Source: JANNBN01 sp963763885
Lineage (GTDB): Bacteria; Actinomycetota; Acidimicrobiia; Acidimicrobiales; JANYDT01
Direction of reading: 5' to 3'
Length of the DNA stretch: 64,000 nucleotides
Assembly: GCA_963763885.1 (NCBI GenBank)
Contig: CAVXQD010000003.1
Location: 186,001-250,000, forward strand
Made by a program: the position numbers and the translations under genes. The notes beneath the pieces were generated by a model. The model was given only the letters and a program-made list of their open reading frames with translations, was not told the DNA's origin and made no database searches. This document shows, piece by piece, positions 52,416 to 61,193 of this stretch. How positions within the stretch are numbered: the stretch's first letter is position 1; each line of letters begins with the position of its first letter.

Positions 52416-53219
52416 ATGAAGAGAAATCACCCAACCGTTTTTGACATTCGGGCCAACCGTGGTCAACGGCAGATGTCGATGCTGTTTACGGACAACCTTG
52501 ATGAAGCTCGCGCTGCGGACGCTGTGGGGATTGACCTGTTGTCAATCATCGATCCCGTCTGGACGCCGGCAATGAGAGAAGCTGCGGGTAGTTGCTTTGT
52601 GCAGGTTGGCCTGCTGTATGGCAAGTTGGCCACCACCGACGAGTATTTGCGAGCAGCGCACGATGCGATGCTCATCGGTGGTGACTGCTGTTACTGCGCG
52701 GCGGCGCCGGTCACCATTGAACGTCTTGCTGCCGAGGGAGTTCCAGTTGTCGGGCACGTTGGACTGATTCCGTCACGACGAACCTGGACAGGCGGATGGC
52801 GGGCCGTAGGGAAAACCCTTGAGTCAGCCAAACTTGTCTATGAGCAAGTGAAAACCCTTGAAAGCGCAGGCGCATTCGCAGCGGAAATCGAGGTTGTGCC
52901 GGCTGCCATCGCTGCGGAGATAGCCAAGCGAACCTCCGTACTGTTGTTCTCTATGGGAGCAGGAACAGGCTGCGATGCGCAGTATCTATTCTCCTGCGAT
53001 GTTCTTGGCTACAACGAAGAGCACATGCCACGCCACGCGCTGCAGTACCGGAATTTCCGAGCTGAGTTTGACCGCCTGGAAGCTGAACGTCAGGCAGCAT
53101 TCGGCGAATTCAAGGCTGACGTGGAATCGGGCGCCTACCCGCAGGATCGTCACCTTGTTGGTGTGGATCCCGAGGTTCACGAAGCGTTTGTTGACTTTCT
53201 CGACTCGCGGTCCGCGTAG
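52416..53219 (+). CDS. PanB-like (ketopantoate hydroxymethyltransferase superfamily) protein
   Basis: 267 residues of the PEP-mutase/isocitrate-lyase/PanB barrel. FTDNLDEARAADAVGIDLLS, GVPVVGHVGLIPSRRTWTGG and AAEIEVVPAAIAAEIAKRTS with MGAGTGCDAQYLFSCDVLG correspond to PanB strands and the catalytic Glu. The segment with the KLEGG-type substrate loop (E. coli Lys112) is missing: CCYCAAAPVTIERLAAEGVP joins the two flanks. It may therefore act on another oxo acid. Third gene of the LacI-controlled operon; the function there is unclear. Confidence 0.75.
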   Translation: MKRNHPTVFDIRANRGQRQMSMLFTDNLDEARAADAVGIDLLSIIDPVWTPAMREAAGSCFVQVGLLYGKLATTDEYLRAAHDAMLIGGDCCYCAAAPVTIERLAAEGVPVVGHVGLIPSRRTWTGGWRAVGKTLESAKLVYEQVKTLESAGAFAAEIEVVPAAIAAEIAKRTSVLLFSMGAGTGCDAQYLFSCDVLGYNEEHMPRHALQYRNFRAEFDRLEAERQAAFGEFKADVESGAYPQDRHLVGVDPEVHEAFVDFLDSRSA

Positions 53220-53230
53220 TTGACTACGAG

Positions 53231-54610
53231 CTAACCCACTTGGAACGAGCGCATCATGCCCATGTCCTCGTGCTCCAGGATGTGGCAGTGGTACAAGAAG
53301 AACCCCTTGTGCATGCCGAAGGGAACCGCGATCTGCACTCGCTGCCCCGGCCAGACCAGGACGGTGTCGCGGCGCCCAGTCTCGATGATGCCGCTCTCGA
53401 TTCGTTTCCAATCGGCAGCGGGCCCGCTCCCATCCCAGGAGCGCTTGACGACATGGAAGGACTGACCGTGGACGTGCATGGGGTGAGCAACGGGGGAGCG
53501 GTTGACAAATTCCCAGAGTTCGACGGTTCCCGCTTTCACTCTCTCCAAACTGGTCACGTTGCGCTCGTCCCACATGTCGTTGTTGATCCAGTGGGTCATT
53601 CGACGCGTCGAGAGCACGAACTGTTTCGGGTCGGTGGAGTTGACCGCTGCATTGGCGCTCGGTAACGGGGCCGTAGCGAAACGAGTCGGTGCCTTTGCGG
53701 AACGAGCTGCTCCCCGAGCAACGAAGCTGGCCGCCACCTCGGAGCGTGCGTCAAGGTCGCTGAGTCCTGCGCCTTCGATGAAGAGGTCCGCTGATCGCAA
53801 TTCGAGACGGCCCCGGTCGGTGCTCGTGAACCCAGCCACTCCGTTCGTCACCAAGGTGTCCCCAATGAAGCCGGCCATTGTGTCGTGCATTGAAGATGTG
53901 TACCGAAGGCTCGAGTCGTTGTTGAAGCTGCGATCTTGCAGCACCAACGAAAGCTCATTCGAGGGCATTCCCACTGGTTCCGGACCCAGCACGTGAATCA
54001 TGCCGGCAAGCCCTCGGTACACCTGTTCACCCGTGTGCATGTGGGGATGCGGGTGGTACCAATACGTTCCGGGTTCGTCGTTGATCACAAAGTCGTATTC
54101 GTAATTATTTCCGCCAGCGACAGCGTCAGCTGGCTGACCGTCCTGGCGCTGAGGCAGGTTGAGCCCGTGCCAATGCACGATTGAAGGCTGCGGAAGTCGA
54201 TTCTCGAACGAGACTCGAACCCGTTGACCTTTGCGAAACCGCAACGTCGGTCCGAGATATGAACCACTTTCCACAACAGATGAGGGGTCGCCCGTGATCA
54301 CTTCGGCCGTGTAGGTCCACACCGCTGTTCGCGTGCCCTTGACGATTTCTGCTTTTCCCTCCGCGGCCCGAAGGCGGATGTGGAGGTTTGGAGGGGCAGA
54401 TGCTGCATCAACGGGTGCGGGGAAACTTTGTGCGGAGAACAGGGAGATGACCCCGCCGCCAGCGATCCCGGTTCCCGCCAATACTCCAACGCGGCGCAAC
54501 ATGTCGCGCCGCGTAGTCAGAGCTTCGCCGCTTAACAGAGTGCCGTGAGTATCGTCCGCGCAGGACGGGAGGATCGGCGATTTGCCGACACGGATTTTCC
54601 GGGTGTTCAT
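53231..54610 (-). CDS. Multicopper oxidase (Tat-exported, CueO-like), possible internal deletion
   Basis: 459 residues. Twin-arginine signal TRRDMLRRVGVLAG in a long N-terminus. The copper motifs are complete: HWHGLNLP, YWYHPHPHMHTGEQVY, HPMHVHGQSFHV, and FLYHCHILEHEDMGMM with the Cys-His type 1/3 ligands. Between GDTLVTNGVAGFT and LELRSADLFIE the usual domain-2 sequence (about 50-60 residues with LRLLNxSNARxY) is absent, so domain 2 is shortened. It oxidises Cu(I) or phenolic compounds outside the membrane. It follows the MmpL gene in an operon preceded by CsoR-like dyads. Confidence 0.85.
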   Translation of the reverse strand: MNTRKIRVGKSPILPSCADDTHGTLLSGEALTTRRDMLRRVGVLAGTGIAGGGVISLFSAQSFPAPVDAASAPPNLHIRLRAAEGKAEIVKGTRTAVWTYTAEVITGDPSSVVESGSYLGPTLRFRKGQRVRVSFENRLPQPSIVHWHGLNLPQRQDGQPADAVAGGNNYEYDFVINDEPGTYWYHPHPHMHTGEQVYRGLAGMIHVLGPEPVGMPSNELSLVLQDRSFNNDSSLRYTSSMHDTMAGFIGDTLVTNGVAGFTSTDRGRLELRSADLFIEGAGLSDLDARSEVAASFVARGAARSAKAPTRFATAPLPSANAAVNSTDPKQFVLSTRRMTHWINNDMWDERNVTSLERVKAGTVELWEFVNRSPVAHPMHVHGQSFHVVKRSWDGSGPAADWKRIESGIIETGRRDTVLVWPGQRVQIAVPFGMHKGFFLYHCHILEHEDMGMMRSFQVG

Positions 54611-54632
54611 GAGCGCTCCTCGGCTTTCAGGG

Positions 54633-56813
54633 TCAGTGCTTGAAATTCACGTGCGGAAGGCGGCGGTCAAGCCATGAAGGCAGTTGCCAGGCTCGCTCGC
54701 CGAGCATGCCGAGTAGTGATGGCACCAGCATCATGCGGATAACGGTGGCGTCCAACAACACAGCGAGGGCCAGGGTGATGCCAAGTTCGGTTGGCGGAAT
54801 CGGGCCGGTCACTCCGAAGGCGACGAACACCACAATCATGATGAGCGCTGCGTTGGTGATCGGCTTACCGGTGCGAGCAATGCCTTCTCGGACAGCCAAA
54901 CGTGCATCGCCAGTGCTGTCATGGCGTTCCTTGATGGCGGCCAACAGAAACAGTTGGTAGTCCATCGACAGCCCAAATAGGAGGGCGAAAAAGAACAAAG
55001 GTGCCCATGCATCAACAAAGCCTTGGTGTTCGATTCCGATCATCGATGCGCCGTATCCGTGTTGGAACACCAACGACGCAAAGCCGAAACTCGCTCCAAC
55101 TCCAATGAGGTTGAACACAATCGAGCTGAGCGCGATGAGCGTGCTGCGAAACACGATGAGTAGGAGGAGAAAGGCCACCGCCATGATTGCCCCGATGGCG
55201 ACCGGAGCCGTTCCGGTGAGCGCGCTGGTGAGGTCGGTGTTTTGTGAACCTGGGCCGCCGAGCTGCGCCCGCGGCACGTTGTTGGACAGCTGTTCTCGAA
55301 GCCGATGGATCAGCTTCGACGTTGCAGCAGCGTCCACCGCTGTGGTTGGGATGATTCGCACGACAACGCGGCCGGAAGGGGCTGGTTCCGTGACCGTCTG
55401 TGCGATTACGACTCCATTGTCTTTGCTTGCGATTTCGATGACCCGTGAAGCGTCGTCGGCGGGCACTGTGACAAGAAGAGGTGCAGCCGCCCCCGGGCCG
55501 AAGGTCTGTGTAACGACGTCGTAGCCGTCGCGGCTTTGCGCGCCTCGATCAACTACCGCAGCTGCTGGCATGCCGAGGCGCATCCCGAATGCCGGAGCGG
55601 CCAGCAACAGCAGCAGACTCAATCCAGCGGCAAGCGTCGCACCTGGGCGTCTCATCGCGGCCGCGGTCCATCTTGCCCATCGTCCCTCGGCCCGTTCCTC
55701 GTTGCGCCGCGATGCGCGAGTGGCTAGGGCTCGGTCCCCGAGCGCGACAAGCACGGCCGGGAGCAGGGTGAGTGACGCCGCTGCGGTAGCGAGCACGGCC
55801 AAGATCATGCCGAGTGCCATCGCCCGAAAGACCATGACCGGGACCAGAAAGATGGCGGCAAGGGACAAGACGACCGTCAGCGCTGATAAAAACACAGCCT
55901 TGCCTGCTGTAGCCAGAGTGCCGGCGATCGCGTCGGTTGCGTTGCGTCCGTCGGCGCGCTCCTCTCGATAGCGAGTGACGATGAACAGGCAATAGTCGAT
56001 GCCGACGGCAAGTCCAATCATCATGGAGAAGTTCATGGACCAGACAGACATCGGTGTGGCAAACGTGGCGAGATGGAGAGTCGCGAACCCGACCGCGATT
56101 CCCGCAACAGCAATGAGTAGCGGAAGTCCTGCGGCGAGCGCGGATCCAAAAGCAACGAACAGCAAAATCATTGTCGGCATGGCTGAAAGCAGTTCTGCCT
56201 TATGAAGCGCCTCTTCATTGGACTTGTTGAAGTCATGCCACACAGCCCACTCTCCGGTGGTGTCTGCCTGTGCACCGGCCGGAAGCGTTACGGCGTCAAC
56301 GGTCTGCATGACCTTGCCCGCAGACTCTGGAAGTTCAGCATCGTTGCGAGCCTCTAAACGAACCGGAATTAACGCGACGAGGCCGTCGGGTGAAAGCAGT
56401 CCCGATTCAGCCGGCGAGCGAAAGGGGTCGATCACGGCGGCCGTACCCGGACTGCCCGCGAGCGCGGCGAGCAATGTTTCGACGCCGGTTCGATCAGACG
56501 TGATCGGCGTCTTTTGTCGGTAGACGACCACGGCTGCTTCGGCACCGAGCTCGGGAAAATCTCGACGGATTTCGTCGCGAACCTTTTGTGCTGTTGATCC
56601 TTGCGCTTCCCATCCAGCTCCGGAAAGTGCATTCGTCAACGTGACAGCGAGGGGAGCAGAGACTGCGACGACAACGGCCCAAAGAAGCAGCACGCGCTTG
56701 GAGTGGTTTGCTGAGTAGCGCGCAATCCTGGCCAGCAGGCCGGAAGTTTCGCTGGCGCCAGCGTGGGAAGACGCTTGGTCGCGGTCTAGGACGGGTTCGA
56801 CAGTGGCGGACAT
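54633..56813 (-). CDS. MmpL-family RND transporter
   Basis: About 726 residues, with two repeats of six membrane helices and a porter-like loop after TM1 and TM7. TM1 is RVLLLWAVVVAVSAPLAVTL. SMMIGLAVGIDYCLFIVTRYREE and FGLSMDYQLFLLAAIKERHD are the MmpL proton-relay regions (GxDYxxF). It exports lipids or other hydrophobic compounds using the proton gradient. ATG 56813 is preferred to 56909, which lies inside the operator region. It is transcribed with the multicopper oxidase (23-base gap), so a copper-linked role is possible. Confidence 0.9.
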   Translation of the reverse strand: MSATVEPVLDRDQASSHAGASETSGLLARIARYSANHSKRVLLLWAVVVAVSAPLAVTLTNALSGAGWEAQGSTAQKVRDEIRRDFPELGAEAAVVVYRQKTPITSDRTGVETLLAALAGSPGTAAVIDPFRSPAESGLLSPDGLVALIPVRLEARNDAELPESAGKVMQTVDAVTLPAGAQADTTGEWAVWHDFNKSNEEALHKAELLSAMPTMILLFVAFGSALAAGLPLLIAVAGIAVGFATLHLATFATPMSVWSMNFSMMIGLAVGIDYCLFIVTRYREERADGRNATDAIAGTLATAGKAVFLSALTVVLSLAAIFLVPVMVFRAMALGMILAVLATAAASLTLLPAVLVALGDRALATRASRRNEERAEGRWARWTAAAMRRPGATLAAGLSLLLLLAAPAFGMRLGMPAAAVVDRGAQSRDGYDVVTQTFGPGAAAPLLVTVPADDASRVIEIASKDNGVVIAQTVTEPAPSGRVVVRIIPTTAVDAAATSKLIHRLREQLSNNVPRAQLGGPGSQNTDLTSALTGTAPVAIGAIMAVAFLLLLIVFRSTLIALSSIVFNLIGVGASFGFASLVFQHGYGASMIGIEHQGFVDAWAPLFFFALLFGLSMDYQLFLLAAIKERHDSTGDARLAVREGIARTGKPITNAALIMIVVFVAFGVTGPIPPTELGITLALAVLLDATVIRMMLVPSLLGMLGERAWQLPSWLDRRLPHVNFKH

Positions 56814-56860
56814 GTGTTGTCTCGTTTCGGATGGCGACGCGTGGCCATCGTGTAGGCATT

Positions 56861-56905
56861 GTAGGGATACCCTCGGGGGTAAGTCAACTATACCCCATGG
56901 GGTAT
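56861..56905. promoter_or_regulatory. Two G/C-tract dyads, CsoR/RcnR-family-like operators
   Basis: ATACCCCATGGGGTAT (56890-56905) is a perfect 16-bp palindrome. A second, imperfect site GATACCCTCGGGGGTAA lies at 56866-56882. AT-flanked CCC..GGG dyads are typical of CsoR-family metal or formaldehyde sensors. They sit 48-92 bases upstream of the mmpL start. No csoR gene is in the window. Confidence 0.6.
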
Positions 56906-56934
56906 CCAATGGATCCGGGCCTCAGGCTTCGACG

Positions 56935-56954
56935 TTTGGGACAAACGTCCCATC
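56935..56954 (+). promoter_or_regulatory. DosR/DevR-like box upstream of baeRF-USP
   Basis: TTTGGGACAAACGTCCCATC has the GGGAC-4-GTCCC core of the mycobacterial DosR 20-mer; the outer bases deviate. It is 96 bases before the baeRF start. Universal stress proteins and an eRF1-like protein (Rv2629) belong to the DosR regulon in M. tuberculosis, which fits the neighbours here. Confidence 0.45.
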
Positions 56955-57049
56955 GGATTACCTCCCTAAGGCCCTGTTCGTCTCGCCTTCAGAGCCGTCA
57001 GATGTACGCAGCGGAGTTTCGTCCGCTCTCGGTTACTGCAGGAGTCATC

Positions 57050-58213
57050 ATGCGCCCGGAAACAAAGATACCGCTGCTGTCTGCTGCATCGTTGACCGGG
57101 CTGCTGGTTCCGGAGACGCAACCGTGTGTTTCACTCGTCGTGCGTGTCGAGCATGGTCCGCATGGCGCGGAAGCGGCGAAGCTGCGGTTGAAGAACCTCC
57201 TTGCTGCTGCACGTGATCACGTTGCGCAAGAGCTGCGGCCGCACGAGACCGACGCGCTGCTTCAGCCTGCCGAAGATGCCCTGACCGACAAGGAACTGTG
57301 GCACGACCTCGCAGGTGGGTTGGCGTTGTATCTCTCCCCGGGTGTTGCTCACCGGTTTCGCGTTCCTGCCCCCGCTTCCACGGTTGGCCTGGTTGCTGAC
57401 CAGTTCGCTCTTGCGCCGGTGTTGCACGCCGTGATGCCCGACGTTTCCTTCCACGTACTGGCAATCAGCCAGAACAAGTGCACGTTGTATTCGGGAAGCC
57501 GCCACAGCATGGAACGCACACACCTTGAGGGACTGCCCGACAACCTGGAAGATGCGCTCTGGTACGAATCGCACGAGAACGTGCTCAACCGCCATTCCAC
57601 TTCTCGTGGCGGTCGCACGACGGCCATTTCCGGAACCTCGGCTAGCGATGAGCGGAAGGAACAGATCGACCGGTACATGCGCAAGATCGACGACGTGCTC
57701 TGTGCGTCGTTGGGAGCGAGTGGCGCTCTGCTCGTTGTGGCCGCAGTTGAGCGGGAAGCCAGCGCGTTCAAGGAACAGACCCACTACACGCACGTGATCT
57801 CGGGAGGGTTGGCCGGAAGCCCAGATCGTATGTCTACTTCCGAACTTCACGATGCGGCGTGGGATCTGCTGCAGGCAGACTTGGGTGGCGTGCGTGCGGC
57901 AGCGATGGAGCGCCATCGTGAACTCGCAGGAACGGGGAGAACCTCACATGACCTTCAGCACATCGTCACCCTCGCCAGTCAAGGCGGCATCGAGACGCTG
58001 TTTGTGAGCCAAGCCGCCAGTGAGCAGAACTCGGGCGGCCAGAACTCGGGTGATCAGAACGCTGACGAGCAGAGTCGACACGTCAACCATGCGGTGGTGG
58101 ACACGCTTCGAACAGGTGGTGCCGTGCATCCCTGCGATTCCCTCGTTGACGCTGTGGCCGACGGGGGACCAGTTCCCTTGCTTGCTGCGACGCTACGGCC
58201 CGGTCACCTGTAA
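57050..58213 (+). CDS. baeRF-family (eRF1-like) protein
   Basis: 387 residues from ATG 57050, with AGGAG 7-11 bases upstream. The N-terminus LTGLLVPETQPCVSLVVRVE, then LRLKNLLAAARDH, and the C-terminal HDLQHIVTLASQGGIETLFV match bacterial archaeo-eukaryotic release factor proteins (baeRF family 3 type). The latter is the eRF1 domain-3-like fold. They are predicted to act on stalled or dormant ribosomes, but this is unproven. Residues 320-345 contain a short repeat (QNSGGQNSGDQNADEQ). Convergent with a universal stress protein gene; a DosR-like box is upstream. Confidence 0.78.
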   Translation: MRPETKIPLLSAASLTGLLVPETQPCVSLVVRVEHGPHGAEAAKLRLKNLLAAARDHVAQELRPHETDALLQPAEDALTDKELWHDLAGGLALYLSPGVAHRFRVPAPASTVGLVADQFALAPVLHAVMPDVSFHVLAISQNKCTLYSGSRHSMERTHLEGLPDNLEDALWYESHENVLNRHSTSRGGRTTAISGTSASDERKEQIDRYMRKIDDVLCASLGASGALLVVAAVEREASAFKEQTHYTHVISGGLAGSPDRMSTSELHDAAWDLLQADLGGVRAAAMERHRELAGTGRTSHDLQHIVTLASQGGIETLFVSQAASEQNSGGQNSGDQNADEQSRHVNHAVVDTLRTGGAVHPCDSLVDAVADGGPVPLLAATLRPGHL

Positions 58214-58221
58214 GCGGCTGG

Positions 58222-58644
58222 TCAGTCGTAAGTGTGGACGATGAAGACGTCGCAGGGTGCAGCCTTCGCGACGTCTCCGGCCACGGACCCAAGGACCCGT
58301 CCAAGGCCCTGGACACGCTTGTTTCCAATCACGATCACCGATGCTCCGAGACGTGCGGCTTCGCTGCAAAGCAGCCCCGCCGGCTCGCCGTGCACTGCCG
58401 TCGTGGTGACGGTGACCGATGGGCGATAGGTGTCGGCCATCGATTCAAGCGCCTTCTCGGCCACATCGACGCTGTTCATGAACCATGACCCGTCGCGTCC
58501 CGCTGGCTCAACGTTGAGTTCCACCTTTTGCACGGCGCTCACGATGTGGAGCGTTGCGCCATACAGCTGAGCCATCCGTGCTGCTTTGTCTGCTGCGGCA
58601 CGAGACTGTGGGGTGTCGTCGACACCGACGATGATCGTGTTCAT
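58222..58644 (-). CDS. Universal stress protein (UspA family)
   Basis: 140 residues from ATG 58644 (TTG 58653 is also possible). IIVGVDDTPQSRAAADKAAR is the first strand/helix. VIVIGNKRVQGLGRVLGSVA is the ATP-binding Gx2Gx9G(S) region with the serine present, and APCDVFIVHTYD the last strand. It probably binds ATP and supports survival in slow growth or low oxygen. Paired with baeRF as in dormancy gene sets. Confidence 0.9.
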   Translation of the reverse strand: MNTIIVGVDDTPQSRAAADKAARMAQLYGATLHIVSAVQKVELNVEPAGRDGSWFMNSVDVAEKALESMADTYRPSVTVTTTAVHGEPAGLLCSEAARLGASVIVIGNKRVQGLGRVLGSVAGDVAKAAPCDVFIVHTYD

Positions 58645-58715
58645 AAGCGTCAATGTTATGTGTCACCGACTCGGCCGAGATGACATCAGCGCACTCGGGT
58701 CCGTGCGGCCAGAAA

Positions 58716-60347
58716 TCAGGTCGCTTCGTTTGCTCGCGTTCGGAGCGCGAACTTCTGGATCTTGCCGCTGGCGGTGCGCGGCATCTCGTCGATGAGTTGG
58801 AGGCGTTCGGGGTGATACTGCTTCGCCATGCCGGCATCGGTCAGGAATGAACGCATCGTGTCGAGCGTCAGGATGGTGCCGGGTTTGGTGGTCACAAACG
58901 CGCACGCGCGCTCCCCTAAACGTTCGTCGGAGAAGCCCACCACCGCAACGGCAGCGACTGAAGGATGGCCATACAACGCGTTCTCGATCTCAAGCACAGG
59001 GAGGTTCTCGCCGCCCCTGATGATGATGTCCTTCGTGCGACCGTCGATTCGGATATAGCCCTCGGCGTCGAGGAACGCGAGGTCTCCCGTGTCGAACCAG
59101 CCGTCTGCGTCCACACCATTGAGTTCCGGTCGCTTCAGATAGCCGCCGAACAATGAAGCGCCGCGCACGAGGAGTGACCCGGTTACGCCAACCGCAACCT
59201 CCTGGTTCGCTCCGTCAACGACGCGGACCTCCATCCCAGGTACTGGGCGGCCGTCGGAAATGCCAGACTTCTCGGCTGCACGCGCTGGTTCGGTGATGGT
59301 GACTGCGCCGTTCTCCGTCATGCCCCACGCCGAGCTCACCGTTAGGCCGAGAACCGAACTTGCCCGCTCGATCAGCGGCGGAGGAATTGGTGCTCCCGCA
59401 CAACAGAACGTTGAAAAGTGCGAGCTGACTGGCGCGCCCTGCGTCGCGGCGTCGCAGAGGTCTGACACGAACGGCGCCGAGGCCATCGAGAAAGTGACAC
59501 CCTCGGCGGCGACGATGTCGAGTGCACGGCGTGGGTCCCACGTGTCCTGCAGCACTGTTGTGGCGCCGAGCGACAACGGCATCATGGCGAGGTAGCCATA
59601 CCCGGTGAGATGGGCCATGGGGGAAGCACCAAGGACCACATCGTTGGCCGTCAGCTGGAGCCGTTGGATGAACCCACGCACGTTCGCAAACAACGTGTTG
59701 GAAGTGTGCATCACACCCTTCGGCTCACCTGTTGTTCCAGACGTGTACATAAGTAGGCATACGTCGTCGGGTTGAACCGACTCGAGGGTGGTTTCCGGCG
59801 CAGTGCCCGCAATATCCGCAAGAAGCACGTGCGCATAGGAACTCTCCTCGTCGTTTCCATCGACGACGATGAGGAGCGGCCGCGAGGAAAGTGCATCTAC
59901 TACTTCCCTGGCCATCGCTGGATAGTCGTACCCGCGGTAGCTGGAGGGGACCACGAGCACCTTCGACTCGCCGAAAGGCAGCATGAAAGACAGCTCCCGT
60001 TGGCGAAAGATGTGCATGAGGGGGTTGGCGACAGCGCCAAGGTGCGCACAGGCCAGCGACAGGTCGATGAACTCGATCCAGTTCGGAAGTTGGAACGAAA
60101 CAACGTCACCACGACCGACGCCGATCCGGGCGAGGTTCGCAGCAACGATCAGCGAACGGTCCCAGATTTCACGGTACGTCAGTCGACGAGCATCAGACCG
60201 GTCGGCCCGGTACTCAACCGCGGCGATCCGGTCGGGGTGAGCATCGATGACAATTCGAAGATGATCGAGGATCGTCCGATCCTCCCAATGCCCCGCAGCG
60301 CGCATGGCCTCGCTGCGGCTTGCGATGAGAACAGGCTGGAAGTCCAT
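58716..60347 (-). CDS. aliA: AMP-forming acyl-CoA ligase, likely cyclohexanecarboxylate-CoA ligase
   Basis: 543 residues of the ANL superfamily. P-loop-like MYTSGTTGEPKGVMHT (A3), SAWGMTENGAVTI (A5), GWFDTGDLAFLDAEGYIRIDGR (A7-A8) and RTASGKIQKFALR (A10 Lys). The N-terminus ...LPNWIEFIDLSLACAHLGAV, then NPLMHIFRQRELSFML, resembles AliA of Rhodopseudomonas palustris. It activates a carboxylic acid to its CoA thioester. Linkage to badI, a marR gene, an acyl-CoA dehydrogenase and badH makes cyclohexanecarboxylate the likely substrate. The badI gene is directly upstream (17-base gap), same strand. Confidence 0.72.
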   Translation of the reverse strand: MDFQPVLIASRSEAMRAAGHWEDRTILDHLRIVIDAHPDRIAAVEYRADRSDARRLTYREIWDRSLIVAANLARIGVGRGDVVSFQLPNWIEFIDLSLACAHLGAVANPLMHIFRQRELSFMLPFGESKVLVVPSSYRGYDYPAMAREVVDALSSRPLLIVVDGNDEESSYAHVLLADIAGTAPETTLESVQPDDVCLLMYTSGTTGEPKGVMHTSNTLFANVRGFIQRLQLTANDVVLGASPMAHLTGYGYLAMMPLSLGATTVLQDTWDPRRALDIVAAEGVTFSMASAPFVSDLCDAATQGAPVSSHFSTFCCAGAPIPPPLIERASSVLGLTVSSAWGMTENGAVTITEPARAAEKSGISDGRPVPGMEVRVVDGANQEVAVGVTGSLLVRGASLFGGYLKRPELNGVDADGWFDTGDLAFLDAEGYIRIDGRTKDIIIRGGENLPVLEIENALYGHPSVAAVAVVGFSDERLGERACAFVTTKPGTILTLDTMRSFLTDAGMAKQYHPERLQLIDEMPRTASGKIQKFALRTRANEAT

Positions 60348-60364
60348 CGGTCAGTCCTCGCCGC

Positions 60365-61159
60365 TCAGCGCTGGAACGGAGCGAAGTCAGGCTGCCGCTT
60401 CTCGCGGAAGGCATTGCCGCCCTCTTTTGATTCGTCGGTCTCGTAGTACAGCGCCAATGCCTGGAGGGCGAAGGAGCCGATGCCGCGGATCTGCTCGGTG
60501 TCGATGTTGAACGACCGTTTGGCAAGCGCAAGTGCGGTGGGACTCTTCGTCACGATCTCTTGGCACCACGCAGCCACCTCGGCGTCGAGTTGATCGTGCG
60601 GCACAACGACGTTCACCAGTCCCATGTCCAGCGCCTGCTGCGCGTTGTAGCGACGGCAGAGATACCACATCTCTCTTGCCTTTTTCTCGCCCACAACGCG
60701 TGCCAGGTAGGCGGTCCCATACCCAGGGTCGACCGATCCGACGCGCGGGCCAACTTGGCCGAGCTGAGCGGTCTCCGACGCAATCGCCAGATCGCAAATG
60801 GTGACCAGGACGTTGCCGCCTCCGATTGCGAAACCGTTGACTCGGGCGATGACGGGCTTGTTGCAGTCACGGATGGCGGAGTGCACTTCGTCGATGGGTA
60901 ACCCGATGACACCGCGGCCGTCGTAACCGCCGTCTTTGTTGGACTGGTCGCCGCCGGTGCAGAACGCCTTGTCACCAGCGCCGGTCAACACCACAACTCG
61001 AACCGAACGCATGTGGTCGGCGCGCTTGAAGGCTCGGATCAGTTCTTCGCAGGTCTGCCCGTTGAATGCGTTGTAAACCTCCGGCCGGTTGATGGTGATG
61101 GTGGCCACCCCGTCCGCTTCGCGGAAGAGGAGGTGCTCATAGGTGTCATTGTCGAACAT
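60365..61159 (-). CDS. badI: 2-oxocyclohexanecarboxyl-CoA hydrolase, BadI-like
   Basis: 264 residues. It belongs to the MenB/BadI branch of the crotonase family: AFNGQTCEELIRAFKRAD, FCTGGDQSNKDGGYDGRG, GLPIDEVHSAIRDCNKPVIA, GPRVGSVDPGYGTAYLARVV and GEKKAREMWYLCRRY. BadI opens the ring of 2-oxocyclohexanecarboxyl-CoA to pimeloyl-CoA by a retro-Dieckmann reaction. The last genes of this pathway are close by. ATG 61159 has AAAGGAC 7-13 bases upstream. Divergent from the marR gene, only 34 bases away. Confidence 0.8.
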   Translation of the reverse strand: MFDNDTYEHLLFREADGVATITINRPEVYNAFNGQTCEELIRAFKRADHMRSVRVVVLTGAGDKAFCTGGDQSNKDGGYDGRGVIGLPIDEVHSAIRDCNKPVIARVNGFAIGGGNVLVTICDLAIASETAQLGQVGPRVGSVDPGYGTAYLARVVGEKKAREMWYLCRRYNAQQALDMGLVNVVVPHDQLDAEVAAWCQEIVTKSPTALALAKRSFNIDTEQIRGIGSFALQALALYYETDESKEGGNAFREKRQPDFAPFQR

Positions 61160-61193
61160 GCGATGTCCTTTCGAGGTGCAAGATGTTGGTGTG

